Shown one piece after another: positions 1 through 6,623 of a stretch of DNA of 31,415 nt (its first letter is position 1; each line of letters starts with the position of its first letter). Both the position numbers and the translations under genes were made by a program. Under the pieces are notes generated by a model. That model had not been told where the DNA came from, ran no database searches, and saw nothing but the letters and a program-made list of their open reading frames with translations. Source of the stretch: Candidatus Bathyarchaeota archaeon (GTDB lineage: Archaea; Thermoproteota; DRAE01); contig DRAE01000082.1 of the NCBI GenBank assembly GCA_011041895.1, forward strand, positions 1 through 31,415, written 5' to 3'.

Positions 1-432
1 GCCATGACAGGCCACCAACCACATCCAGGAACAGGGATCACTGGCCTAGGTGAGAGAACAAGTGAAGTCAAGATTTCAAACATCGTTAAGGGATGCGGTG
101 TCAAATATGTAAAAACAGTAGATCCATATGATCTCCGCACCCTAGAAGAAACCTTCAGAGATGCATTAAACGCGAGTGGAGTAAGAGTCATCATCGCAAG
201 AAGAGAATGTGCACTACTCTCAGTAAGGAGAAAGATCAAAGAAGGCAAGCAGATAAAACCATATCGTGTCGACAAGGAGAAATGCAGAGGATGCATGCTC
301 TGCGTCAAACAGTTTGCATGCCCAGCAATAACCGTTAAAGATGGTAAAGCACATATAAATGAGAGGCTATGCGTTGGATGTGGAGTCTGTGCCCAAGTGT
401 GTCCATTTAACGCTATAGGTGAGGTGAAATGA
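1..432 (+). CDS. iorA: Indolepyruvate:ferredoxin oxidoreductase, alpha subunit, C-terminal part
   Basis: This is the 3' end of a gene that starts before the window; the reading frame is open from base 1. The family oxidatively decarboxylates aryl pyruvates made by transamination of aromatic amino acids to aryl-acetyl-CoA, passing electrons to ferredoxin in the cytoplasm. The first visible residues (AMTGHQPHPGTG) match the end of the TPP-binding domain of IorA. The C-terminus holds a two-cluster ferredoxin-like domain: CRGCMLC followed by a Cys-Pro, then CVGCGVCAQVC. That C-terminal 8Fe-8S module is typical of IorA and separates it from pyruvate oxidoreductase, where it is a separate delta subunit. 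The stop overlaps the iorB start by 4 bases (ATGA), indicating translational coupling. Identity is well supported even though most of the protein lies outside. Confidence 0.93.
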   Translation, partial: AMTGHQPHPGTGITGLGERTSEVKISNIVKGCGVKYVKTVDPYDLRTLEETFRDALNASGVRVIIARRECALLSVRRKIKEGKQIKPYRVDKEKCRGCMLCVKQFACPAITVKDGKAHINERLCVGCGVCAQVCPFNAIGEVK

Positions 433-1025
433 GATATAACCTGTTAGTATGTGGAGTTGGAGGCCAAGGCATATTATTGCTTACACGCGTAATCGGAACA
501 GCTGCAATGCTTGAAGGCTATACAGTTTACACTGGGGAAGTTCATGGGATGGCTCAAAGAGGAGGGTCCGTGATATCCACTGTTAGAATAGGAGATGTCT
601 ATGGGCCGATAATTCCCTACGGAGAAACTGACATGGCCATTAGTCTAGAGCGCATCGAAATCCTGAGACACTTGAAATATTTATCTCAGAAAACCACGGT
701 TGTCCTCAGCTTAACGGAGATACATCCGCTTTCAGTTACTTTAGGAGAAGCAGAGTATCCCTCACTTGAGCAAGAAATTGAACACCTTAAGGGAAATGTA
801 GGGGAAGTTTATATCATTGACTCCTACAAAATCCTCAAAGAAAATAAACTTCCAACGATAACGGAGAACATTGTAATGCTTGGAGCAGCATTTTCCACTG
901 GGAAACTTCCATTAAAAAGTGAAAGCCTTGAAAAAGCAATCGAAGAGAACGTTCCACAAAAGTATCTTGAAGTGAATCTCAAGGCATTCCAAGCTGGAAT
1001 AGATGCAGAGAAAAGGAAGATTTAA
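429..1025 (+). CDS. iorB: Indolepyruvate:ferredoxin oxidoreductase, beta subunit
   Basis: IorB is the gamma-type domain partner of IorA. The 198-residue length is normal for the family. The N-terminus shows the GVGGQGILLLTRVIG motif, followed by GEVHGMAQRGGSV, both hallmarks of the 2-oxoacid oxidoreductase gamma/IorB fold. The ATG overlaps the iorA stop as ATGA, so the two subunits are probably made in equal amounts. It is the last gene of its operon; its stop overlaps the stop of the convergent cdc6 gene by 4 bases. Together with the class III aminotransferase and porGDAB downstream, it fits an amino-acid-fermenting metabolism. Confidence 0.93.
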   Translation: MRYNLLVCGVGGQGILLLTRVIGTAAMLEGYTVYTGEVHGMAQRGGSVISTVRIGDVYGPIIPYGETDMAISLERIEILRHLKYLSQKTTVVLSLTEIHPLSVTLGEAEYPSLEQEIEHLKGNVGEVYIIDSYKILKENKLPTITENIVMLGAAFSTGKLPLKSESLEKAIEENVPQKYLEVNLKAFQAGIDAEKRKI

Positions 1026-2242
1026 GGGTTCAAGACTACAGAACACCATTCATCTCCTGATAAAACATCCCTTACAACTTTTTTGTTGCAAGCTATACTG
1101 ATTTTTTTGCTTCTCCCATATCTCCCCATGCTAACTACCCTGACATTCAGAATTCCCATGCTATCAAGTTCATTTATCAATTCACTGACCCTTCTCTGGG
1201 ATAATGGAGACATGTCAAGCATGGAACAGATATCTTCATATTTGCTGTAAACATCTCCCGTGAATATTTTATGAGTCCTTTTTTCTAGCAAATACACTGA
1301 CAGAAGCACAAGCCTAGAGTGTAACGGAAGTTTTTTAATGGCCTCAAAAAGATGGCCATACTCTAATTCCTTTTGAGCTTCTAAAACATGTTCCTCGGAG
1401 ACCATAGAATCTCCTTTTCGCTCAGCTATTTCACCTGCCACCCTCAAAAGATCAAGTGCTTTTCGAGCGTCTCCATGCTCCCTAGCGGCTAGTGCAGCAC
1501 ATACTTTTATAGCGTCCTCACTTACAACTCCCTCACGGAAAGCTAGCTTGGCGCGCTCCCTTAAGATTATAGATAGTTGTGTAGCATCATATGGTGGAAA
1601 AACAAGCTCCCTCTCAGATAAGCAGCTAAGAACCGGACCATCGAGATACTCGTTAAGAGTTACATCATTTGTTATACCTATGAAACATACTTTACTCTTC
1701 TTAAGGTCAACATTTATACGTGTCAGCCGATATAGAACCTCATTTCCGGCATCCCTATTTTTTCTTATGAGAGCATCTATCTCATCAAGAACAGCTATAA
1801 AGACGCACCTTTTACGCTCGAGTCCCTTTTTAAACCTAGTGAAAACTTCATCTGTTGCAAGGCCAGTAAAGGGAACCTTTACGTCAATTGTATCACAAAG
1901 CTCTGAAAGAACTCTGTAAGGGGTACCCGCTCTCCTGCAGTTGGTATATCCCAATCGGACATAGTTTACTTTAAGTTCTTTCATTGCATCCATGAGTTCA
2001 GTGAGGACATATCTAACAACGACAGTCTTCCCTGTTCCGGGTTTACCATATATGAAAACATTTGAAGGAAGTTCCCCTCTAAGTGCAGGAGCTAGGATTG
2101 AAGCAAGTTCCTCAATCTCCTTTTCACGACAGGGAAGTTTATCAGGAATAAAATCATGTCTAAGCACACTACGGTCACGGAATATCATAGATCCTGAGTA
2201 GAATCTCTTGAATATATCCTTTATGTCTGCGATAAGCCCCAC
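1022..2242 (-). CDS. cdc6: Orc1/Cdc6 replication initiator ATPase
   Basis: This AAA+ protein binds origin recognition boxes and loads the MCM helicase. Walker A (GKPGTGKT, residues 66-73), Walker B (LDEID, about 152-156), a sensor-1 Asn (about 192) and the sensor-2 stretch GDARKALDLLR (about 257-267) are all visible. A C-terminal winged-helix domain (about 300-406) follows. The 406-residue length is typical. The start is GTG at 2242; the residues just after it match the usual family N-terminus, so a much later start is unlikely. An ORB-like box (2241-2261) overlaps this start codon, so the initiator could bind and repress its own gene (inference). A TATA-like A/T run near 2286-2296 on the minus strand would put the transcript start close to the box. 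Confidence 0.95.
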   Translation of the reverse strand: MGLIADIKDIFKRFYSGSMIFRDRSVLRHDFIPDKLPCREKEIEELASILAPALRGELPSNVFIYGKPGTGKTVVVRYVLTELMDAMKELKVNYVRLGYTNCRRAGTPYRVLSELCDTIDVKVPFTGLATDEVFTRFKKGLERKRCVFIAVLDEIDALIRKNRDAGNEVLYRLTRINVDLKKSKVCFIGITNDVTLNEYLDGPVLSCLSERELVFPPYDATQLSIILRERAKLAFREGVVSEDAIKVCAALAAREHGDARKALDLLRVAGEIAERKGDSMVSEEHVLEAQKELEYGHLFEAIKKLPLHSRLVLLSVYLLEKRTHKIFTGDVYSKYEDICSMLDMSPLSQRRVSELINELDSMGILNVRVVSMGRYGRSKKISIACNKKVVRDVLSGDEWCSVVLNP

Positions 2243-2261
2243 CCCTTTGTTTCTACTGGAG
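2241..2261 (-). promoter_or_regulatory. ORB-like origin recognition box 1
   Basis: Read on the minus strand, this 21-base element starts CTCCAGTAGAAAC and ends in AAGGGGT. That fits the archaeal ORB consensus as I know it (a TCCA-S-TGGAAAC core followed by a G-rich tail). It differs from the box at 2437-2457 at only 2 of 21 positions and lies in inverted orientation to it, with both G tails pointing away from the AT-rich segment between them. It overlaps the GTG start codon of cdc6. Confidence 0.8.
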
Positions 2262-2436
2262 GAGTGGCCCTCCGTAGTCTTTGCTTTTTTGTTTATGCTA
2301 AATTCGAATGGCCCTCTCTTTTAGAAGAGAGAGAATTGCCAATAAAAAGTTTGTTTTAAAGTTCTTATGAGTTGCATTCAAAGTTCTTTGAATAACTTAA
2401 TCCTTATATTAAGGTATATAGGTATGCAAGTGTAAG
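2262..2436. other. Probable replication origin core: AT-rich unwinding region with dyads
   Basis: This segment lies between two inverted ORB-like boxes upstream of cdc6. Bases 2341-2420 contain 17 G/C out of 80 by my count, much more AT-rich than the flanking genes. It is rich in symmetry: a hairpin at 2314-2331 (CTCTCTT / AAGAGAG, 4-base loop), a perfect 8-base inverted repeat at 2376-2393 (ATTCAAAG tt CTTTGAAT), and a dyad at 2402-2414 (CCTTA tat TAAGG). AAAGTTCTT occurs twice, 22 bases apart (2358 and 2380). The arrangement of ORBs flanking an AT-rich tract beside cdc6 is the known architecture of Pyrococcus and Sulfolobus origins. The cdc6 promoter must also lie here. Confidence 0.78.
2376..2393. 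repeat. Perfect 18-base palindrome in the origin
   Basis: ATTCAAAG, a 2-base centre, then CTTTGAAT: both arms match over 8 of 8 positions. It lies inside the AT-rich part of the probable origin. An uninterrupted dyad of this size suits a homodimeric winged-helix protein, or may simply help DNA melting. No known consensus was recognised. Confidence 0.6.
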
Positions 2437-2457
2437 CTCCAGTAGAAATACAGGGGT
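2437..2457 (+). promoter_or_regulatory. ORB-like origin recognition box 2
   Basis: The element starts CTCCAGTAGAAAT on the plus strand and ends in CAGGGGT. It matches the minus-strand box at 2241-2261 at 19 of 21 positions and the box at 3022-3042 at 18 of 21. It lies only 7 bases beyond the stop codon of the small winged-helix gene (2465-2842) and closes the right side of the AT-rich segment. Confidence 0.8.
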
Positions 2458-2464
2458 CTGTCCG

Positions 2465-2842
2465 TCAACAATTCAATCTGTACCTGTATTGATTTCTGTT
2501 TCCCTTCCTAACTAAAAAGCCTCCTTCCCATAACCTGACTAGGTACGTTGATACAGTACTGATCTTGACAGACTCTCCAAAGGTTTCCTCGTAAGTTTTC
2601 TTCAGATCTCTTGATGTGAACCACTTTCTTCTGAAATCGGATTCTATTATCATTTGAATTTTTCTGGCTATTGGAAGATCTCTTAGTTTGAAAACTTCCA
2701 CAGTTTCTCTGGGTTTAATTAATCCTTTAAGGAATGCTATGATGTGCTCTATAGTCTCTTCTGTTATTCTACCTGAATATGCTAAAGTCATCGTCTGATT
2801 GTCCGTGGTCTGAACTTCTATCTTTAGTTTCCTGATGGCCAT
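2465..2842 (-). CDS. Small winged-helix protein encoded inside the origin, function unknown
   Basis: I do not recognise a named family. The N-terminal third (KLKIEVQTTDNQTMTLAYSG) looks like a beta hairpin followed by a helix. The C-terminal part (about 58-125) reads as a winged helix: a first helix (IARKIQMIIES), a second after TSRDLKKTYEETFG, a recognition helix KISTVSTYLVRLWEGG, and a basic wing ending YRYRL. No transmembrane segment or Cys cluster is present. ATG at 2842 is preferred over GTG at 2848: there is no Shine-Dalgarno, but an A/T-rich TATA-like stretch near 2869-2880 sits at the distance expected for a leaderless mRNA. The gene lies between ORB-like boxes 2 and 3, in line with cdc6 and the PolD subunit. 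A role in initiation or in regulating cdc6 is inference from position only. Confidence 0.8.
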   Translation of the reverse strand: MAIRKLKIEVQTTDNQTMTLAYSGRITEETIEHIIAFLKGLIKPRETVEVFKLRDLPIARKIQMIIESDFRRKWFTSRDLKKTYEETFGESVKISTVSTYLVRLWEGGFLVRKGNRNQYRYRLNC

Positions 2843-3021
2843 TGGCACTATTACTATTGTTGTTCACACATTTTAAGTTTTACATGCAAATTTGTGAATA
2901 TGAATAAGCGTGAATATTGCTTATTTTCATGAAATAAGGAATTTCTGGTCTTTTTTCTTTCATTCACTTGTTTACAGGCCTTTTTTCCGGAAAAGAAACC
3001 TTAGAAGGCTTTATTTCATTT

Positions 3022-3042
3022 TTCCAGTGGAAATAGAGGGGT
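3022..3042 (+). promoter_or_regulatory. ORB-like origin recognition box 3
   Basis: The element runs TTCCAGTGGAAAT then ends in AGAGGGGT. Its TCCAGTGGA dyad is closer to the classical ORB consensus than the other two boxes. It lies in the 222-base gap between the winged-helix gene and the end of the PolD small subunit gene, about 560 bases right of box 2 and in the same orientation. Apart from this box, the gap (2843-3064) holds the likely leaderless promoter of the winged-helix gene and a short palindrome around 2985-2994 (TTTTCCGGAAAA). Confidence 0.75.
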
Positions 3043-3064
3043 TAGTTTTCACAGAAGTGAATGG

Positions 3065-4546
3065 CTACATAAATGAAAGAACGTTAAATCTCCAATTATC
3101 CATTTCAAAAATCGGAACCTTGCATGGATCCGGCTTCAAACCCATTCTAGCCTGATAATCGGTTTGCCTTTGCCAAGCTGAGGAGTTGAGCATGAAAACT
3201 CCTTTATAGCTTGTTATTGCGAACTTATGGAGATGACCTGTGTGAATGATGTGGGGGGCTTCCTCTATAACCAAGGTATCCTCCGGAAGAGGCTGAACTG
3301 GAGTCTGTGTATGATCAGGTGCTAAATGTCTTATTCTTGCAATTTCAACCAAAATCTTGTCCACTCCCTCGTAAGTTAAGTTAGGGTTCAAAGTAACTAG
3401 TGAATCAAAGCTTTGACCATGATACATCAGCACTTTTATCCCATGTAGCGATATTACTGATGGATTACCTAACATAACTATTTTCCTCCGCTCAAGGAGT
3501 ATATCAGAATACTCTTTGAGTATAGGCGGTTGAGGGAGAGGGTCAAAAGTTGCATCATGGTTTCCAGGTATTATTATAACCTCAATATAGTCTGGAACCT
3601 TTTCAATTATCTTCGCAAATTCCTCGTATTGTTTTGCCACATCCTTTATAATGAGATTCTTCTCTTGGCCAGGGTACACCCCTATCCCATCAACCAGGTC
3701 TCCTGCTACAAGAAGGTATTTAACCCTGGCCATTTGCATCCTAATTTTTGCTCGACAGTCAAGATTCAATGTTCTCAGAAATCGTTCGATGGCATCTTGC
3801 AATGTATACTTGCTTCCTATGTGGAAATCTGATGTGAATGCTATCGAAAGCGGATACGGAATTGTACGCCTTTCATATTGTATTATGTCTGGAAGCAGGC
3901 ACTCGTTTACTATCACCATATCCCCTGCTTTCACGCCATGAACCATAATCACATATCCTGGAAGAACATAAGGGCACCTGTTCCCAGATAATCTATTATT
4001 CTTGAAGAGAAGAGTGGCAGTCCCTTCTTCGTCAGATATCTCAACGATATATCCTCCAGTCCTGGTCTCTTTTACGGATAACACTACTCCTATTATACTC
4101 ACATCTCTTCTATCTGAAAGTCTTGCCAAGGTATCTGTTCGGGCAGTTATGTTTATACCTCTCCGTGCAAAAATTGTTCTTATCTTTCTGAGTCTAGACC
4201 GGTAGTATTCAACATAATTATCTGCATCGAGATTTCCATAACCCTCTCTGCTGGGATCTTTTATGATTTCGATTTCGGCGTCGTATTCCTTCGCAGGAAT
4301 TTCTTCTACTCTTTTACCTGTTGTAGCTGGAGGATGCTTGGATTCCAGAAATTTTTCAACTGTCTCTAGGAGAATAATTTCTTCAGATGTTTCTTCAATC
4401 AACTCTTTAAGTAACTCCTCCGGATTTTCTTCTTCACTCAACTTTTCAAGTGCATCGTGGCCTATTAACTTGCCACTTTCATAGGCTATTCTAGCAAGTT
4501 TGCCTAGTATGTCCCTTTTATCTTTCTGATAAGTTGAGAACTTCAT
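3065..4546 (-). CDS. polB: DNA polymerase D small subunit (DP1), exonuclease subunit
   Basis: DP1 is the Mre11-like 3'-5' proofreading subunit of the archaeal replicative polymerase PolD. An N-terminal helical region is followed by an OB fold (about 145-225) and a calcineurin-like phosphoesterase domain. All metal-binding motifs are intact: SDFHIG (D240, H242), AGDLVDG (D283), PGNHDA (N329, H330), YHGQ (H376) and TGHLHK (H438, H440), so proofreading activity is expected. The length of about 493 residues is normal. ATG at 4546 is chosen over TTG at 4549. The start lies inside the 3' end of the upstream phosphorylase gene, which suggests translational coupling. The large subunit DP2 is not in the window. 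Location next to cdc6 and an origin resembles Pyrococcus. The symbol polB follows euryarchaeal usage. Confidence 0.95.
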   Translation of the reverse strand: MKFSTYQKDKRDILGKLARIAYESGKLIGHDALEKLSEEENPEELLKELIEETSEEIILLETVEKFLESKHPPATTGKRVEEIPAKEYDAEIEIIKDPSREGYGNLDADNYVEYYRSRLRKIRTIFARRGINITARTDTLARLSDRRDVSIIGVVLSVKETRTGGYIVEISDEEGTATLLFKNNRLSGNRCPYVLPGYVIMVHGVKAGDMVIVNECLLPDIIQYERRTIPYPLSIAFTSDFHIGSKYTLQDAIERFLRTLNLDCRAKIRMQMARVKYLLVAGDLVDGIGVYPGQEKNLIIKDVAKQYEEFAKIIEKVPDYIEVIIIPGNHDATFDPLPQPPILKEYSDILLERRKIVMLGNPSVISLHGIKVLMYHGQSFDSLVTLNPNLTYEGVDKILVEIARIRHLAPDHTQTPVQPLPEDTLVIEEAPHIIHTGHLHKFAITSYKGVFMLNSSAWQRQTDYQARMGLKPDPCKVPIFEMDNWRFNVLSFM

Positions 4547-5300
4547 CAAGCATCACTACAGCTTCAAGAGCTGTTCTAATAGCTTTTCCTTCACCTACAG
4601 TTTTAAATTCACCTGTTACTCTATTTGCAAACACAGCACATATAGAGCCCGCGTGGACATTATATATGTTCGCTAGGACAAAAAGTGTGGCCGTTTCCAT
4701 GTCAAAATTAAATACGTTAAGTTTCCTCAACTCTTCTATTAGCCCTTTCATCTTGCCGGGTAAATATCCACTGAAACCCGGCCTTTCCTGACCAACATAG
4801 AAGCTGTCCGTTGTACACGTTATTCCAACATGATATCTAAAGCCTAATTTCTTTGCAGCATTCTCCAGCATGGTTACCACGAGAGGAGAGGCAGATGCGG
4901 GATAACCTTCAGGGGCATATTGGTAACTTGTTCCATCCATTCTCACCGCGGCCTTGGATATTACTAGGTCTCCACATCTTATTTCCTTCCTTATAGAGCC
5001 ACTGCTTCCTACTCTGATGAAAACTTTTGCACCTACCCAGAGTAGTTCTTCAACTGCAATTGCCAAAGATGGACCTCCAATTCCCGTAGAGCATGTTGAA
5101 ATAGGAACTCCCTTATAATATCCTGTATATATGTTGTATTCCCTATGTTTTGCAATGTGCCTTGCATCTTCTAGAAACTCTGCTATTAGATCTGATCTCT
5201 CAGGAGCCCCTGGCAATAATACATATGGTGCAATATCTCCTTCGCGACAGTAAATGTGATACATTCTACCATTAATCATAGGTTTTAAAGCTTCATCCAA
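4518..5300 (-). CDS. udp: Uridine phosphorylase-like nucleoside phosphorylase
   Basis: The family cleaves nucleosides with phosphate to base and ribose-1-phosphate (or deoxyribose-1-phosphate) in salvage. Visible motifs are the phosphate-binding GSSGSI segment (about 98-103) and a nucleoside-binding NFDMETATL stretch (about 199-207) of the kind seen in uridine phosphorylases. The 260-residue length fits. The start is TTG at 5300, with a strong Shine-Dalgarno-like GAGGTGG a few bases upstream; no ATG is available until residue 8. Its 3' end overlaps the PolD small subunit gene by about 30 bases, so both are probably on one mRNA. Substrate (uridine versus purine nucleosides) cannot be fixed from sequence alone. 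Confidence 0.85.
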   Translation of the reverse strand: MDEALKPMINGRMYHIYCREGDIAPYVLLPGAPERSDLIAEFLEDARHIAKHREYNIYTGYYKGVPISTCSTGIGGPSLAIAVEELLWVGAKVFIRVGSSGSIRKEIRCGDLVISKAAVRMDGTSYQYAPEGYPASASPLVVTMLENAAKKLGFRYHVGITCTTDSFYVGQERPGFSGYLPGKMKGLIEELRKLNVFNFDMETATLFVLANIYNVHAGSICAVFANRVTGEFKTVGEGKAIRTALEAVVMLDEVLNLSER

Positions 5301-5392
5301 TTCTTACCACCTCGTATAAGTTCAGTAGTAGCTGTACCCAATTCTATCTTAACACTTTTCCCACTAATACTTCGCTAATGCTGACAATAACG

Positions 5393-5412
5393 CGAAAAAG
5401 TTTATGTATATG
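5393..5412 (+). promoter_or_regulatory. BRE/TATA promoter of the tRNA-Met/Glu/Leu group
   Basis: GAAAAAG followed by TTTATGTATA reads as a BRE plus box A. It is centred about 47 bases before the first tRNA, so a transcript start around 5430 would leave a short 5' leader for RNase P. The three tRNA genes follow closely in the same direction and are probably co-transcribed. Confidence 0.65.
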
Positions 5413-5452
5413 ATAGCTAAATGATATTATCGAGCTTCAAGAAAGCCTCATA

Positions 5453-5526
5453 GGGCCCGTAGCTCAGCCTGGTAGAGCGCCGGGCTCATAACCCGGTGGT
5501 CGCCGGTTCAAATCCGGCCGGGCCCA
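5453..5526 (+). tRNA. tRNA-Met(CAT), probably elongator
   Basis: The cloverleaf is complete: acceptor GGGCCCG pairs with CGGGCCC, T stem GCCGG/CCGGC with TTCAAAT loop, and anticodon loop CTCATAA with CAT at 5487-5489. All seven acceptor pairs are G-C. The G1-C72 pair argues against an initiator tRNA, which in archaea normally has A1-U72. It could in principle be the Ile2 tRNA with modified C34. No intron is seen and CCA is not encoded. Confidence 0.95.
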
Positions 5527-5536
5527 CGTAAGAGAT

Positions 5537-5611
5537 GCTCCGGTGGTGTAGCCCGGACAAGCATCAGAGGCTCTCGCCCTCTAGACCCGGGTTCAAATCC
5601 CGGCCGGAGCA
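5537..5611 (+). tRNA. tRNA-Glu(CTC)
   Basis: The acceptor GCTCCGG pairs with CCGGAGC. The anticodon stem AGAGG/CCTCT encloses loop CTCTCGC, giving anticodon CTC at 5573-5575. The T arm is CCGGG TTCAAAT CCCGG. It lies 10 bases after tRNA-Met. There is no intron and no encoded CCA. Confidence 0.95.
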
Positions 5612-5632
5612 TCACTTCCTTTTAACTTTAAA

Positions 5633-5717
5633 GCGGGGGTTCCCGAGCCTGGCCGAAGGGGGCAGGCTCAGGACCTGCTGCCGTAGGGCTTCGTGGGTTC
5701 AAATCCCACCCCCCGCA
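5633..5717 (+). tRNA. tRNA-Leu(CAG)
   Basis: This is an 85-base class II tRNA with a long variable arm. The acceptor GCGGGGG pairs with CCCCCGC, and the anticodon stem GCAGG/CCTGC encloses CTCAGGA with CAG at 5669-5671. The T arm is GTGGG TTCAAAT CCCAC. There is no intron and no encoded CCA. The 94 bases that follow, up to the end of the UPF0147 gene, hold nothing recognisable apart from T-rich tracts that could end transcription. Confidence 0.95.
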
Positions 5718-5811
5718 TCTCTAGATAAATACGCTGGGTGGCTCTAGGTTTTCCAGAAAAATCATGTGGTTAGATTTAGAATTATTTTGCTTCTAAACAG
5801 GAATGCTTAGT

Positions 5812-6078
5812 TCATTTTGTCAACTGTGTTTGAGCTTCCTCGAGCAAGGTTATGATCTGCCATACTTTCACTCTTGTTGGTAGCGCTATGTTTGGATCCT
5901 GAGTGACTCCATCAAGCATTGAAATCACATTCGATATTCTTATATCAATCGTATACTCTTCATTCTCTAGCATTTGTATGGCTTCCTCAGCCAGTCTCCT
6001 GATGTTCCTTGGAACGGATCGGCTTGTGCTTATGTCGCGTAAAATGGTTTTTGCCTGCTCTATATTTTGATTTGTCAT
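5812..6078 (-). CDS. UPF0147 family protein
   Basis: This 88-residue, almost entirely helical protein matches the archaeal UPF0147 family: the segment SRSVPRNIRRLAEEAIQML is characteristic, followed by a second helical repeat ending in a DPN-LPTR-like stretch. The function is unknown. There is no membrane segment or metal motif. The ATG is preceded by an AAGGTGA Shine-Dalgarno at normal spacing. It is a single gene, convergent with the tRNA group and divergent from the zinc-ribbon gene; the 145-base gap between them holds both promoters and nothing else I recognise. Confidence 0.88.
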   Translation of the reverse strand: MTNQNIEQAKTILRDISTSRSVPRNIRRLAEEAIQMLENEEYTIDIRISNVISMLDGVTQDPNIALPTRVKVWQIITLLEEAQTQLTK

Positions 6079-6223
6079 CGTGAGTCACCTTACTATAATA
6101 CCGTTTAGTTTTGTTAATACACTTAAAGCCATAAATATATCACGCTTTAAACTATAAAAATTCTCGATACACTATTGAAGAAAGATTTTATTCTCTTCCT
6201 TAACGTTACTTACATGTGGGAAT

Positions 6224-6586
6224 ATGGCTAAGCCGGAATCTAGAGAGATTGCAATAAAAAAGATGGCTGAAGCCTTGTTTAAAGGAGCTAAGCTATTATC
6301 GGAAACTTGTCCTAAATGCGGTTCCCCTCTAATGGAGATTGAGGGTAAAAAGATTTGCTATGTCTGTATGGAAGAGGAAAAACCTATTGAAACGGAAAGG
6401 CCATCCTTGGATGAAGTGGAAGCTGACCTCCTAAGATTCATTAGAGATTCTACAAGCATGTTGAGAAACATGAGAGATACGCGTAAGGCAATTGAAGTTC
6501 TGCGATGTATTTTAGTTGCTGTTGCAGCTTTAAAAGCTATAAAGTCACTGAAAAAGCTTGAAAGCATAGAAGAAAGCGGAAACTAA
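6224..6586 (+). CDS. Zinc-ribbon protein, Sjogren's/scleroderma autoantigen 1 (p27) family
   Basis: The N-terminus has a helix with LFKGAKLLSETCPKCG, and a second Cys pair in ICYVC about 20 residues later, forming one zinc ribbon (Cys at about 30, 33, 46 and 49). This arrangement is the signature of the COG1645-type autoantigen family. The C-terminal half is helical and probably dimerises. The biochemical role in archaea is unknown. The 120-residue length is normal. The ATG at 6224 has little Shine-Dalgarno; T/A-rich boxes at about 6152-6160 and 6187-6193 could serve as TATA elements. It lies 37 bases upstream of the HD phosphohydrolase, which probably also has its own promoter. Confidence 0.85.
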   Translation: MAKPESREIAIKKMAEALFKGAKLLSETCPKCGSPLMEIEGKKICYVCMEEEKPIETERPSLDEVEADLLRFIRDSTSMLRNMRDTRKAIEVLRCILVAVAALKAIKSLKKLESIEESGN

Positions 6587-6623
6587 TAAAGATAAAAATC
6601 TTAATAATATTCTCTTGATAGCG

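Noticed and set aside
2960..3000. Possible fourth ORB-like site near CACTTGTTTACAGG
   Set aside because: It lacks the TCCA-TGGA core and the G-rich tail, so the match is too weak.
2910..3155. 81-residue plus-strand ORF across box 3 and the end of the PolD subunit gene
   Set aside because: It overlaps a certain gene on the other strand, has no family resemblance or ribosome-binding site, and the base pattern is explained by the origin box.
5535..5747. 70-residue ORF over the tRNA-Glu and tRNA-Leu genes
   Set aside because: The sequence is just tRNA read as protein.
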